Assembly (NCBI RefSeq): GCF_000143415.4
Contig: NW_003314267.1
Span: 2,686,363-2,750,362, forward strand
Reading direction: 5' to 3'
DNA: 64,000 nt
Source of the DNA: Selaginella moellendorffii
Taxonomy: Eukaryota > Streptophyta > Lycopodiopsida > Selaginellales > Selaginellaceae
Below the pieces are notes generated by a model, which did no database searches, was not told where the DNA came from, and saw only the letters and a program-made list of their open reading frames with translations. Position numbers and translations under genes: made by a program. Positions 44,961 to 59,345 of the stretch are shown one piece after another (position 1 is the stretch's first letter; the number at the start of each line of letters is the position of its first letter).

Positions 44961-46072
44961 CGCTCGCTCCTCGGGCAAACACCGAAGTAGAAAAGGGCAA
45001 GTCCGCGTGGCACACCAAGTAGAGTACGGAGGCGTACGAAAGACGGATATCCTTGGCAAGTTGAAAAGATTCCCATGTTAAGTTTAACTAAAAACTGGAT
45101 CGCGCAGCGATTTCGATGCTGCAGCTCGGATGAAGAGGATCAGTTCCAACTCCGTAATCACAGCGTTTACAGCACGCCTGTCTCAAAGGTTTCCAACTCC
45201 TTACGGAGCGTGAGTTCCACAAACTCATCATGAATTTATTTTTCTTTTTATGCTTAGATCCTGCGAATAGGGCAAGCAGAGATGAAGAGGTGTCTCTGAG
45301 AAAGGAAAGGGAAAAATTATGTAGTGAATGGACTTTTGACCACCTTGGCTATGTTTTTCTTTAGCTTTTGAGTTGGGATGAGAGCGATGATAGGCCACTC
45401 GACGCAGCCATGGCGCAGCAGGAAGATAGTCGTGGGGGAGATTCAGCGCACAACGACGATCAAAGGTGCCTTGGCTTCCCAGGTTTTAGGAGCAGACGAC
45501 ACAATCCTTCCCAAACTCTCAATTGCCCAGTTCCGAGCGAGTCGCATCCTTGATCCTTGGCTCGCGAGTCGGATGGAGGAGAGGCATTCTTCCTTTATAT
45601 CTATGCGTCTCTCACCTGGAATTTCTCCAGGTTAAGCTAACTAAGAGGCCGTTTTTGTCCGTTTTCTTACATAACTACGTTTCAGTGAACATAAAGTGCT
45701 TCTTTGGGGAGTTTTATTGAGAGCTGTTCTTTTGCACATGAAACCCGCATGTAGTAGCTTCCCGTGCATGAACTCGTGTCTTTAGTGGCTCTAGCCTCGC
45801 TCTGCTGCAAATGCCAAGCCCTAGAAGACATCCAAAGCTGGGACTAGGATCTCTGGTCTAATCACATATTTTTCCAGAGAGCAAGAGCAAGAGCAAGCGC
45901 GTCCCATTGCGGCCACTCTTCCCGATTTGCTTCTTCGCTTCCTTGGCCTTCGGACCCAATGCTCGTTCCTACGGCAGTTTATCATGCCCTAAAAGCATAT
46001 GCGTACCTCTCTCCTTTACCGAGATAGAGCAATTCTTGCATTATATGTGGCAAAATGTACCAGTCGAGAATA
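44961..46072. other. Intergenic region without recognised gene
   Basis: About 1.1 kb between the TM9SF start and the DNA-PKcs stop. The first 100-150 bp should hold the TM9SF promoter. Open frames at 45368-45635 on the plus strand have no features I can place. The right end should contain the DNA-PKcs 3' untranslated region. Confidence 0.5.
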
Positions 46073-49000
46073 TTACATCCATGGCTGCCATCCCACCCAG
46101 AGGCGCCCCAGGAGATTTGGATCGGTGGCTTGATCAACCAAACAATCCACCTGTTCCTCCACCGACGCGCAGATCTTCCTGTCGATCCGCCGCCTCGTGT
46201 TCTTAACTGGATCACCCAGCACCGCCGCCTCGATCGCAGGCATCCACGGCGTCCCGGCGTGAACCGAGCTCTGGAGCTCCCCGAGCGTGACATGCGCTGG
46301 GTTCCACAGGTCGAGCTTCCTCTGCGCGTTCTCGATCTTGAGCTCTACGTGCTGCTGCTCGTGGCTCTCCTCCTCGCCACCCCGGATGCTCGCGGTTCTC
46401 GCCGCCTCCTTTTTCCAGTCCACCAGCGGCTCCCTCACGAACACGTCCATGACCGCGCATATCATCTGCCGGCTCTTGTGGAGCGCGCTCAAGACCCGGA
46501 CCATGTCGTTCTTGAGCAGTCCCAGCGAGTCGAGTGGCAGCAAAACGTTGGTCAGCTGCGGCGTGAGCCGGAAGGGGATGAGCTCCGGGACGGGGAGGAG
46601 GATCACTCCGGTGCCAAAGCTGTAGCCAAAGTCGATGGGAACGAGCGAGCCTGTTTGCATGTCGATCAGAGTGTTGGCCAGGTGCCTGTCGCCAACTCCG
46701 GCAATGTATCCGCAGATGCTCATCACCGAAAGGCTTCGAGCAAACTGGGAGCGCATCGCCAAGAAGGACTCGGCGCTGCTCGTCCGCTTGTACAGCCCCG
46801 TCTTGAGAGCATCCCACGGCACCTGAGCTACGAGCGCGTTCATCCTCGCCTCCATCTCCCCCGCCTTCACCTTGGTGTAGAGATTCTTGTAGCAGTCGTG
46901 GACGCTCTTGGAGCCGCCTTTCTTCTCCACCCACTGGTGGTACTGGTTCCTCAGCTCCACCAGGAGATCGCCCGCTTTCTCCTTCCGCTTTGCGGCCGCC
47001 AGCTGCTGGGCCACTCCATCCTTGATCACGTCGTCGAGAACGCAGGTGTTGTCCACGAACTGGAGCAGCCCACACTGCTGGGAGACGGGGATGACGGCGT
47101 ACGTCCTCATCGAGAGCTCTCGCTTGGCACACGCGCCGTCTTCCCTGAGAACGCTGTTCATCTTCGCAAACAGCTGCTCGATGCGCTGGTCCAGCCGCAA
47201 GTCCTCGCCACCCTTGACGATGAACTTGTACTCTTTCTCGTCGGATCCCCGCATCGTCAAGATCTTTGGGCGTTGCTTGGAGCTCAAGCTGATCAGAGTC
47301 TCGTCGAATCCAACTAGTGTGATGTGCGATGAAACGTCGGGGCACTGCAAACCATCATACTGTCCAGGTATCTCGATCAAGTCATCGCTGCTGCTGCCGC
47401 GTCCTCTTGGCTGATCGAAGTTTGCCATCCACTTTGAAAAGGAAGCCAGGCTTAACTTCCCCCCGGGCAAGTCCTTGATAGCTTTCTGCAAGCTCGTCAG
47501 GACTCCAGCGATGGCTGTCGCAAACTTCTTCTCGTCCATCTGTAGGAGCTTGCTACCGTCTTCGCCAAGAGCCTTCACAACCGGCTTGGAGTAGTCCCTC
47601 GCAAACTTGACGTTGTATTCTCCGGCCTGTCTGGTCTCATTGCGCATGGCTTCCACGTCCAAACAGTCCGCGAAGACTGCTCGAAATGTCTCCCGAGCTT
47701 TGGTACGATTGCCAGACATGAGGCAGCTCTTCACTTCGCAGAGACCATCAAACAGCCGCTTCTCGGGAAAGGTAAGGTCTTCGAGAGCTCTCACAAGGCC
47801 TTCAAAGAGAGGACTTTTCAGAGTGGCTGCCAGCTTCCGAGTCCTGTCCAAGCCGACAGTTCCATACTGATCTTTGCTGACGTGAAACGGGAAGAAGAGA
47901 GCCTGTGGAAAGTGTTGCGCAATGCTTTCCAGTATCCCAATGAAAAGGCCGCCTTCTCTCGAGTCCATCAAAGCCAGCAGTTGTGGCAACCATCCTAGGA
48001 AGATCCAGCTTGGAACCTTGTCAATCCGGGCCGAGAAGATTGCCTGAATCTCTTGGTGGCCAGCCATTGATATGAGCCTGGCTACTGCAAGCTGAGGCCC
48101 GACTGAAGCATCCATCGACAATGTCCGCAGCATGTTCGTCACCATAGCTTCCCGAAACACCGAAAAGCTTGTCACTCCAAACGACTGCCTGCTGTCTTGA
48201 ATGCTCCTCCTGACCTCACTCTTCCACTTGGAGTCGTCTGCCGTGTTGAGAAGATCATCGCAGAAGCATGCAAACTTGAACGATGTCCTGGCCATTTCAC
48301 GAGACGGTGGCACGCTGTCGGCATTGCGGAGCAACTCTGAGTACGTCTTGTAAGCAGAACCAAGGAGAGCCATGGACTGGCTTAGAGCGTTCGTATCCAA
48401 GTCCTTGTCAATCAAAAGGTCCAGCTTCGTTCGGCCGAGCTGCGCGGAAGTGTCGCTCTCCACCAGCATAGTGACTCTGCGCCAGTCATCACAACCCGAT
48501 ATGCTGGGCTTACTTGCCTGCTTACGAACGTAGTCCAGCACCTGGTGCACAAAAGAAAAAACGTTTTAAAAGAAAATTCGATAGAAAGCAAAGAACCTGT
48601 TCTAGCATTGCTGCGGTGCTCTTTGGATCCCTTTCCGACGTGCGAAGTGCTTGAAGACAACGAGGCTTGACCAGCCGTTTAAAAACGGTGGGATTGAAGC
48701 TTGTTTTCTCTGCCACGGCCACGTATTCGTCCATATATTTCTACGAAGAACATGATCAGAATTCATACTTGACAAAAATCGAAAGGTATATTAGTTCCTC
48801 ACCTGTGCAACGCAGTAGGCTCCCTGTTTCATCACTCCCCTGGAAGCCTGAAGAAACCCAAAGGCACGCTCCTCGTCAAGCTGTTTGGTGAAGTTCTGCC
48901 TGGCTTGGTCAGCCTTAGCCTCTGGTGTAGTATTAAACAGGCCCTGGAGCTTCTGTAGAAACACCAGTCGGTTTTGAAGTATATCATCCCATGCTTCGAC

Positions 49001-52000
49001 GTCATCTCTCTTGGTTGAGGGCCAACGCTGGCGCCATTTGCTCAATAGCCTGCCAAAACATTTTAGCAAGCAGAAAATCACGGAATGAAATATACCTTGA
49101 AATGTTCGACCGGTCTGGTCTCGAAGAAAAATCGACAAACTCCTCCAGTTCCACAGCCCTTTGTAGGATACGAACTTGCAGTCGCCTAGCGCCAATCGCG
49201 AGAGGATGCAGAGCGGACCACCTTTTCCTGAAAGTCTTGTAACATTCGGCCAAGTAGCATCTAGCATGATCGATCTCGTCGTTGAAAACCGCAGATGCCG
49301 CGACTTGTGTGCCAAATCGTTGCAGAAGGACGTCCCTTTTGGTGGAATCCTCCAAAGACGTTTGCAGGAATTTCGTCAGCAAAGATTGATGTGTAGGAAC
49401 TTTTAACGCTCCTTTCACGAAGAGTCCCAAGTACGGGTCTTGAAGCTTCGGATGCCAGAGCTTCTCCAGGTCATACTCATCGGTCTCATCATTCTTCACT
49501 TGCAGTAAAGCGTCTTCCATGATTTCGCCCCAGCGGGTCAAGTCGACGAGGCACGCCAGTCGTTGATTGTACCACAAGTCTTCCTCGACTTTGGAAGCAG
49601 TGCCTTCTGGAGTCTCTGCATACGAAGCAAATATATATAAAAAGGAGAAACAACAACATAACGTACCGTTGATAGCCTTGTCATAAAGCACTAGAGCTCG
49701 ATCAGTATCTCCTCGAACCTGGGACTCCAGCGCCTGATGGCTGATACTTTGCGTCGTGAGGCGGTTCAGGTAGAGCGATAAAACATAATCGTCCTCTCCA
49801 ATCGCGTTGTAAAGACGTGCAAGTTCCAGCCATGCTTCTTCTGTAACTGCATTATCTTGAGAGGTTTGGCCCGATGGCCCTCTGTGTCTTTTTGCAGCGT
49901 TGAGGTTCGGTCTTGTCCCATGAAGAATTTGCTTTTCCAGAAGCAGAATGCCGGAATGGAAATTCTGTGAGTTGTAGCTCGCGGAACCGGCAACTTCTGG
50001 CTTTATCCAGGCGTCTCTATCTTTTAAACAGAGATCCTGGATTGTCCCGACCAATGTGCTCTCGCTGTGAGTTCGTTCTAGCGCGTTCTCAAAGCCTGTC
50101 CTGATTTCAGTCTTCACTGTCGTAACATCGTTCTGCCAGAAGGCCCCGAAAATAGTCGATAGTAAAAGTCTAGCAAAAGTTGCGTCCCGCTCAGCTAGTG
50201 ACCCCATGGGGCCGATAATGTCTTCGTGTTTAATCTCAATATCAGGAAGTTCACCTGTAGACACGGAAGAACAATGAAGTAAGTTACAACACGAAGATTC
50301 AAGCACCTGTACGGTATTGCCTCATGATCTGGACCTTGTTGGCACGTTCAAAAGCTTCAGCTGACTGCAAGGCCTTGCGTTTCCTTGTTGCATTAAAAAC
50401 GTTTCTCAGCGTTCCAGCGCGGGATTCCTTGACGTGGTACAAACGCCGGTTCAACCTTGTGACAGGATCAACGACCGCCACGTTTTGAGATCCGTCCGCT
50501 GCGTTTTGAGTCTGTCCAGGTTCGTCACTGCCCTCAAGTATTGTCATTGACGGGGTGTATGATGCCGTTGCTCGGATCAATCCTCCACGACCATGGTTGA
50601 CAATGGCCAGTGATGCATTAGCCTCGGCAAGCTGACTTTCTTTCATAGAGCGAAGTGATCCTGCTTCCGAGAATAGGGGAGTCATTGGCAAGCTGCCCCC
50701 CACCGCCGAGGAATCAATTTGTCGCTCCTGAAACTCACAATCGGAGAGAGGAGCATTAAAGATAGGACGTCGGTAGTCCACTGATCTCTGACACAGCTGC
50801 AAGTTTGAAAAGGTTTAGTCACAAGATCGCGAATGGCAAAATGACAAACCTTGAGCAGCAAAACGTTTGTAAACGGAGTCCAGTGGCTCTCGATATCCGG
50901 AAGGTGCATGTTGTTGAGGACGTGACTGAAACGCTCCATCATGTTTTCCGGAAGATGGGCATCCCAGAACGATTGTAGACTCTGTCGCACGCCGTCCGCC
51001 ACATCACACAATCCCAGAACCAAAAATCGAGCGATCCTGCTATCGTGCGGCAGCTTCTTGGTTTCATAAAGAAACATAAGCATCTGGTAGAACTGCAAGC
51101 GGCATTCCTCTGTTTCGTAATGCACGAATGCATCACAAGTCTCCAAAACGACCTTTTGAGTGCTATTCGGGTCGGCCTCCCCTTTCACCACCTCCGCCAA
51201 AAGTTGTAGCGACCGGAGCTGACCTTTTGGATCGCGGTGACGAAGAAGCTTTGAGAGAAAAGAGACGATCATGTTGAAGTAGCTGTTGGCTGTGGCCGGA
51301 TCTCGAAGTAGGATATCCAGCGCAACTGTCTTTGAAGGACCATGCAATCGAGGCAGCAAGTCGATCAGCACATGAATGTAAGCTCCAACATAAGGAGGGT
51401 ACTTGGAAGTCAAGCGGTCCAATATGACGAGGCACTTGCTGTAGTTTCTTTCCTTGAAGGTTGACATGAAAAACTGCTTGAACTTGTTCTCGACGGCGGA
51501 TAAGTCTGTATCCTCGCTTTTGTCTCTTAATACCATCCCAAGCACGTCCGCGGAAGCCGCAAACACTTCCTTCGCTTTTAGCTTTAGATTGCTCAGAAGC
51601 GTCTCATAGACATCCTCGCTTCCAACAGCGAGCCTCTCGAGTCCTTGGTTTACTGATCCTGAGGACGACACCACTGTCGCAAACAGCTGCAGCCCCACGG
51701 ACTTTTGAATAGCGAGCTGCCTGTCTGAAGTGTTCGTGCTTTTGCCTCCAGCTTGAAGATACTTTAGAATCAGCCTTCCGTCAATGTTGACGCGGTCCTT
51801 CCAGAGCTGTATAAATGCTTTGATGATCTCCACATTCGCTCTTAAAACCTGGCTTGACTCGTGCGCTGCTACTGCCATCAAGTGATCAATAAACCTCGAA
51901 GCAGTGTGCCTATCCGTCGGCTCCTTGACATCCCAATGAAGAATTGTGATTGAGATGTCACGAAGGACGTAGTGAAAGGAGAAACCTCCTGTAGTTGGCG

Positions 52001-55000
52001 GGTCGTGAAGAATGACGTTCACTAGCGGCTGGAAGAACGTGTCTGAGAACCTGGCAAAGACTTTCCTGGCCTTCACCACCACCTTCCCCAAAAACAACCG
52101 AACGTTTGCATGAGTTGAACTGCTCTCCAGCGTTGCATGGATAGATTTCATCCACTCGGGCATCTGTTGGCTGCTTGGACTTCCAAATCTCGAATGCAAA
52201 TGATCGATAAGCCTGAGGATAACTCCCATGCACGGATGCTGATCGAAATCGTCTTGATCCAGAGCCACAAACTCGACGTGTTCCTCCGTTTGTTCGTTTG
52301 CTGCTTGCTCTACGTTTTCATCAGTCTCTGGTAAAGATGCCATACTGTTGTCCCCGACAAAGCTGCTGATCACAGTCGGTTCTTGGCTCGTGCTCATTCC
52401 AACAAGATACTGCGACGAGAGTGTCATGGAAGACGTTCCACGGCGTAGCCCGTGTCCCTTGATCATGGCTCGGATTCCCTTCACGATAGCATGGCTCTCA
52501 ACCAGTGTGCTCGTTTGAACGGGAAAAGAACTGTAAACTTTGCTGCAGTCGACGAGGTGTTGCCACAGAGGATTTCCAGCGTCTTTGAACAGCAGATTGA
52601 AGATCTTCTCGTCTTTCTGCGTGCACATTACCACGGCCGCCAAGCAGGTGTATGCCGATACGTGTAGATCACGCCAAACGCTCACATTCTCTTGAAACGG
52701 ATAGACTCTAGGATCGTTCTTCCCACGGGTGTCATTCGATGCAAACTTCATCAACTGCTGATAAGAGAATGTGATCCTTTCCTTGTCAACTTGAGTAAAC
52801 AGCAGCTCCAGAAGTGTATAGCTGTATATCTTTGCAAGTAAAAGCTCCTGTTCCGTTTCCACGTCTGGACTCATTACTGTCCGACCGAGAGAATCCATGA
52901 GCTCGGGTACACGAGGCGTGAACCAGCCCGTAAGCGTGTCAACCGGAGACAAGCAGATCAGAGGAACGAAGAAGTAGTCCAGCACTGCTTTTCTGAGCCT
53001 GGGAAGTTTGGTTGCATCTTTCAAAACGTCCATACAATAGCTGAACGCAGTAACTCTTTTGTCTCCAATATTCTGTGCATAAGCTCGCAGCGCTTCAGAA
53101 AGTGGTGGCGTTGTGAGGCCTGTCGGGTTCTGAAGAAGCGGAAATAGAACCTCCAGAGCGTCTAAGTTTCTCGACGACACTATCGCACCGATCAGCAGGT
53201 CGAGAGTCCCCAGATAGTCTGTTCTCTCCATAGAACCGTCAGGAAGATCAGCTTCTCTTACCAGAAGATGGCTGGTTACAAGAGATGTCAAGCTACCGAT
53301 CAGCCGGGTACGGAGGCTTGAGTCCATGGACTCCTCCAGGAAAAAAGGGACGAGCAATAGAGCACTCTTCCTCAGCATTGCGCACTCGCTCCAAACTCCA
53401 AGTGTGGTAGCACTTAAAAACGCGAACAGCACCTCCAGAATAAATTGGAACGCCGGTTGAGAGCCACCGACAACTGAAGCTTTATCCAGCACCAAGAGCT
53501 TGTGAATAATACCCGCAATAAACTGTTTGTCCGTGACAGAGCTACCATCCAAATAGCATGGTCGCAGTTCCGTAAGGTGCAAGAGAAATTCCCCCACAAA
53601 GCTTCCTCTTGTTATCGTTTCACCTTGATACTCGTCCAGAACAGCATGAAGGATTAGCCTGGCCGTTTCATTCCTCACGGACTCCTTCATCAGGACGGGT
53701 AGGCATTTCTTGTAGAAGAACTTCACTTGCTGGATCACCACCTTTCGAAAGCTTAAATAAAATCTACCTCCTGGAGTTACACTGTCGGTGCCACGGTCGA
53801 CTGTGTCCCCGTTCTTGTCCAACACAATACGAAGAAGTTGGTCCACTACTACCCGTAATGCTACAGACAGTCGTATAATCTCCACGTAAAGTGGCTCGGC
53901 CAACGGTGATACTGGTTCTTTGCTGATGGTGTATACTGTATGCAAGAGCCGTTCACTTAGCTGCTCCGACCTCTCCTTCCCCAGCGTGGGAACCAAGGCT
54001 CCCACAGTATGCAAATGCTGATACGCTTTTACGAGGTTCATACTTTGAGAGAGTCTGCCTTCCGTGATCTGATGAAGTTCAAGCGTTGAGATATCAAACT
54101 CCGAGAACGTGTTGAGCATCTCCCGAAGAACTTGTACTAAACCATCCTTGAAGCCAGGCGATATACGTGTCAATGACCAAAGAACGCTCGAAACAAGCAT
54201 GCGAAGCTCTTCTGCACCCGATGACTCTGGTGTGAAAGTCGTCATTTCTGATGGCTTAAATAGCAAAAGGCATAATAGGTGCTGTAGCTTGTCATAATGA
54301 AGCGGCAGGATCTCAGCTAGAAGCTTCTCTTTGTCATCACGAGAAGGTGTTTCAACTGATGAAGGCTCGCTCGCCCCTGTTCCCATCTGTATAATGTCCT
54401 TGAAAAGAGCCATCAGATGCAGAATTGCACTATCATTTTCCTTCAGAGGAATGCACCTTGCAGGGAGCTTTTCTACAAACTGGTTGATCCGAGAAAATAT
54501 CTGCGTTCTGAGCGGTTCAATCTCCTCCAAACCTATCATTTGAGCTCCTAGGTACCAGTGTAGAGAATGTAAAGCTGTCGAAAGCTCAGGCATTGACTTT
54601 GCAGTGAATATATTCGAAGGCAGTTTCTCGAATAAACCTGCTAACATATGAAGGCGCTGGGTGCCAGTGAACCTCTCGCGAAACCAGTGCACGCACGATC
54701 CTCCTGCAAAGCCATTAAAGATGTCTCAGCAAAACACTCACAACAAATGTTACATACCCGGCAAGGCAGAACAGACCGCAGATAACAAGGCCATACATTT
54801 CGTGCGACACCTCTCGTGACTAAGTTTTGTTTGCTCGAACAGCCACGTCATGAAGTCTTCCAAGGTACAGAATAGCACTCTGTCCTTCTTATTCTTCTGA
54901 AGCAAACTAATATTTCGCACAATAAGCTTCTCAATGCCATCCAGAGCTTTATATGCTTGCTTTATTGTTCCTGTCACAAAAAGCAAAGTAAACTAGGCTT

Positions 55001-58000
55001 TCTCTTATTTTTCCCTTACCAATCTGCTCAGCATCCGTATCACCCACGCGTAAAGATTTCAGGAGGAAAAATGCAAGCTCAAAAATATAGCGGTCCACAA
55101 TGGATGAGTTCTGCCGCAGGATAGGATAAATTTGATAGGCAGCCATAGATGCACCAAGTCGATGGTAAGGACTTGGATGGTCCATGCGATTGTACAGGCG
55201 ACGTAGCATAGACGTCACATTCACAAAGTTACTAGCCTGAAACAAACGAAACACAATCATGTCTCAAACTGCTAAAAACTGTCAAACCTCTGGAGGAGCA
55301 TGCCGAATTGACCAACGCAAGAACTCGCTAAAACATCGAGAGCATAATTCTCTGCAAGGAGGACAATATGAATTAAAAGAAAAAGCAAAACACTTATTGA
55401 CACACCTCAAGGAACCGTTTTCAGCGTCGACAAGTCCTTCAAGTATAGCGTCTAAGAGGGCCATAGTTTCCGGATTTTCCTTTTGAGTATTGCTTGTCAT
55501 CCAATGAATCAACTGCATAGCGAACTCACTGAAAAGTTGTTGCGTAACCTGGAACGATATCGTGATTAAATTTCGAACTATACAAGCTAGAGAGTTATTA
55601 CCGGTTCAACATCTGTCGCAAGCCAAAGGACAGAAGGAAAAAGCTTTCTATAAAGTTGCACATAGTTTCCCTGAACAAGAAACTCGATAAGGAAAGAGAC
55701 GATTTACTATGTTCGCTTACCAGATTTGTCTCGTCATTTCTGGTTCGTAATGGGCCTTTTGCAGCATTTCCCAGCATAAGCAAACACATTGCATGCAGCA
55801 ACTCAGACGAGAGTACTTTAATTTTCCGGTCGCTGGAAGATTTGGCCAATTCCACAATCCTGGGAAGCAAACAGTCTACGAGCACAATTAATGACATACC
55901 CAGTAATTTTTATTCTTACCAAGCCAAATGTCCAGCTTCTCATCTCTTAAAGGTACTGTAAACTTAATACGATCCACCACGTCCCAGGACAATCCTCCCG
56001 TCCCGCTAGATTGCAAAAGATTCGCGTCAGGAACAAGAAAATGACCATATGCCCCTATTTGACCAATAAAACGTTGAACGCGAACTTGAATATCTTCGAA
56101 TGTAACAACCTACAAAAAAAATTAAATCTCGACTATGCAAAGAAGCAAGTACCTTTGTTTTCTCTTTTTCTAAAAGCTTCAGTGTTTTAGAATCCATGGT
56201 CTTCTTTCTGGAGTCCGCTACTTCAAACAAATAGTCTCGTAGACAGGGGACTATGTCCTGTAACTGCTTTTGTAGTTCTTTTGGATGCAAGTTATACCAC
56301 CGCTGGAGAGAATCCAGTGCAATATTTGCCAAAGGATGATATGTGGCTGGAAGTTAAGGACAAAAGACTGATCGAAAGAAAATTCTCAAAAAGGATATCT
56401 GAGTCCAATTTTTAATGCCAGCTTCAAGGGCCTTACTATTGATGCCAGATCTAGAAGGGTCGGAGGGCACGAGAGACATAGATGAAGACAAGAACCAAGA
56501 AGCTCGAGTTTATAGCGCCTGCTAGTGATTAGGACCTCGTGTAAGAATTCTTGGATCATTACATGAGAAGACTGCACAGAAAATAACCTGAGAATAAAGC
56601 CCAGAACAGAGATTTAGCGGTACCTGGTCTTTCTCGAAGTAGCCTTTCTGATCACCAATACTAATCACAGCAGCCAAAAGCTTGTAGAATCCGCTTATAA
56701 GAGGATATTTCCTTGAGAGATCGATCAAACATCGACAGAACGGAAAAATCCACTTTTCCATCAAAGACGCATGGTCACTATAAGAAAAAGATAAAACGCC
56801 AGGAACTCAGAGGAAGTAAGTAAATACCTTGCGAACAGACGAAGAACAAAATCCACCTACAAAGAAATAAGAAACAAGAGTCAGCGGGACAAAAAAACCT
56901 CCCAGGTAGTTCAATACCAAGTTCAGATATTTCAGCATCTGATTTTTGTCCAACGGTTCTATAGGAGCTTCAGCTTCCGGCTCTTGTCCTGTTACTTAAT
57001 AAGTTTTGAGGAAATGCCGGGCAACCATGCGTACCTGAAAATTCCGAGCTATTTGCCTTGTTCAGGTCTTTGACCCTATACTTTAAGTTGAGCTCCATCA
57101 TCAGCTTCATAATACTACGGATTAACGAGTCGAAAATTGTAGTTTTAAGATCGGAAACATTCACGCTTAACACCGCGAGATCGACGCCCACAATGCCATC
57201 ATCATCTTGTAAGTTTTCCGTATGTGATGGCTCGGAAATGTTCGTCAGGATCTGGCACCAAAGGTCACAATAGCTCTTCCACAAGAAATCTGACGCCGGA
57301 TCCGTATCTGTTGCACGATCAAGAGAAGACCATACTGCAAGGATAAAAACACAAGTCGATTCACGTCAGCTTTTACACAGCGTACTCACCAACATTCATC
57401 AGGAACATGACAAAAAGATTCCCCTTCGGATACAAAGCCTTTAAAAGACTGCTGATGGTGCTATGAATTGCCACCCGTTGCTTAGGAAATAAGGAAGGGT
57501 ACTGGAAAAATATACGACCAGTAACCTGCACAAAACAAGAAGAAAAGAAACCATAAAGAATGACCATATTACCAAAACAAACCCACCTCGGTAATCAATG
57601 AAACCATGAAATCTTCCACCCGGTCAATATATACAACGATATTCGCAAATGCACCTACTACGGTCACCGCGTATCCTAATTCTTCATGACTATCACCACC
57701 TCTGCATAAAGATAGATGACATTAGACAAACATAAAAGAGATAGACAATGCATAAACCTGGAGAAACTTCCAACAAAAGGGACTAGTCTTTGAAAGGCTT
57801 TCTCAAGATCAGATTTCCCAGAATATTTTACGATAGGTCCTGCAAGCTTTCCGATGCCCCGAATAGCCAGCGCTACAAGCTTCGGGTTATCTTGCCTGAA
57901 CTCAAGTGTGTCAAGCATGTGCTTCATTAATGCCTGCAGGAAAAGCTCATCAAAGCCGTGATCGGAAACGCAAGTTACGAGTAACCTTGTAGGTTCGGTC

Positions 58001-59345
58001 CGGATCTTCTATTCGGCGATCATCAGATATCAAGCAGCTCGAGATCTGCAAAGCAAAAGCGTCGTCATTGATAGGAAAAGGGAGCAAAATCAAGACCTGT
58101 GATACAAACTGGTCGTATGCAGGTAAGGCTGCCGATCTTAAACTAGCATTGCCATGTAGGCTAGTAGAAACGAAAATGTTAACAAAGAAAGAAAGAGAAT
58201 GCAACATACCAATATATTTGCAGCCACTTCAATAAATCTCCACTGTTCTTGAAAAGCGCAAGTCGAAAACGCCATGCATGTCTTGCGAGAAGCCGTAATC
58301 CAGCTGCAAAATGCCATGGCTACCACAGCACCTAGTAATGACCAAGTTACCTCGAATCATTTCGTATCGTTTCATGTCTTCCCTGTAGTAGAGAACTTGC
58401 TCCAGATAAGCATACGCTCTCTTCGAATTCTCAATAGTTCCTAGAAAGGAAGTCAGAGACAAGAACGTATTGTAATGCTCGACAGAATTAAGTCGCGTAC
58501 CACCAGCCGGCACTGTGTCATCGAACCACTGAAGCAACGAATCAAGGCACTTGACGGCACCCGCAATGAGCACGAAGGTGACATCTTTCCCGGACTGCTT
58601 AAGCTGTTCTTCCAGGGTATTTAAACAAAGGCGGAGAACAGCGCTCACATTGCCATCATCATAAAGAGATGGAAAGAGCTCGATTGAGTAGCCAAGTGTG
58701 ATGAGTATATTTGCTCTCACTGCAAAGATCACCAATCAAGACGAGTGAGCAAAAGCAAACAAGGTGTAAGTGTTCCCACTTACAAGAACCAGAAGTTTTA
58801 GCTTTCCGGAACTCCGCAAGCAGCATTTCAGCAACTTTCCAGTCCATCAATCCGTCGCTCGTAGCGTTGCCAGCCCGAAGAACCCCGATCTCAAGCAAGG
58901 AAATGATCGGAGCCAGCGCAGCTGCTTGCACCGATCGCGTCTCGTCAATGCGAAGTATTCTCAGCGCATTCTCCTGGAAGACAAAAACACAAGATGAGAG
59001 TGGCCTGCATTCCAAAAGTCGTACCTTGATCAAGGAACAATACAAGGAGGCTCGCTCCGGGCCGACATTTCGCACAAATTCCCCCAGAAACACCAGGCAC
59101 TTCTCCCGCGCCTTGTGGACGCTCCTCTCCCGAGAGATCCTGAGCCTGTCGACGACGCAGAAAATCCCTGTATCCCTGTCGAAGACGGCGGAGGCGGCGA
59201 AGGCGAAATCCTCATCGGACACCAGCTGACTGCAAAAGCCCGATAGATCGTCGACGATCACGCCTAAATCCGTCTCGGATCCCTTGAGAGCTTCCTCTGC
59301 CTCGCTGTTGAGTGCCGCCAAGTACTGCGAGACCTTGGAATCCAT
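46073..59345 (-). CDS. PRKDC: DNA-dependent protein kinase catalytic subunit (DNA-PKcs)
   Basis: Giant PI3K-related kinase of non-homologous end joining, recruited to broken DNA ends by Ku70/Ku80. The gene spans 13.3 kb with roughly 25-30 exons and introns of about 50 nt, giving about 4,000 residues (human: 4,128). Exon 1 is 59345-59025; later exons include 54703-50850 (3.85 kb), 50796-50307, 50254-49667, 49615-49096, 49049-48803, 48740-48597 and the last, 48541-46073. The N-terminal two thirds look like helical HEAT repeats; the FAT region lies at about 50.3-48.6 kb. The kinase domain has KGGEDLRLDQRIEQLF (near 47210), catalytic GVGDRHLANT (near 46690) and IDFGYSFG (near 46625), then VPELIPFRLT, diagnostic of DNA-PKcs rather than ATM, ATR or TOR. 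FATC ends DQATDPNLLG...GWQPWM at the stop (46073-46075). No stop or lost key residue seen. Confidence 0.93.

Noticed and set aside
46055-47317. 420-residue plus-strand open frame opposite the DNA-PKcs kinase domain
   Set aside because: Antisense shadow of a long conserved exon with biased codon use; no recognisable domain.
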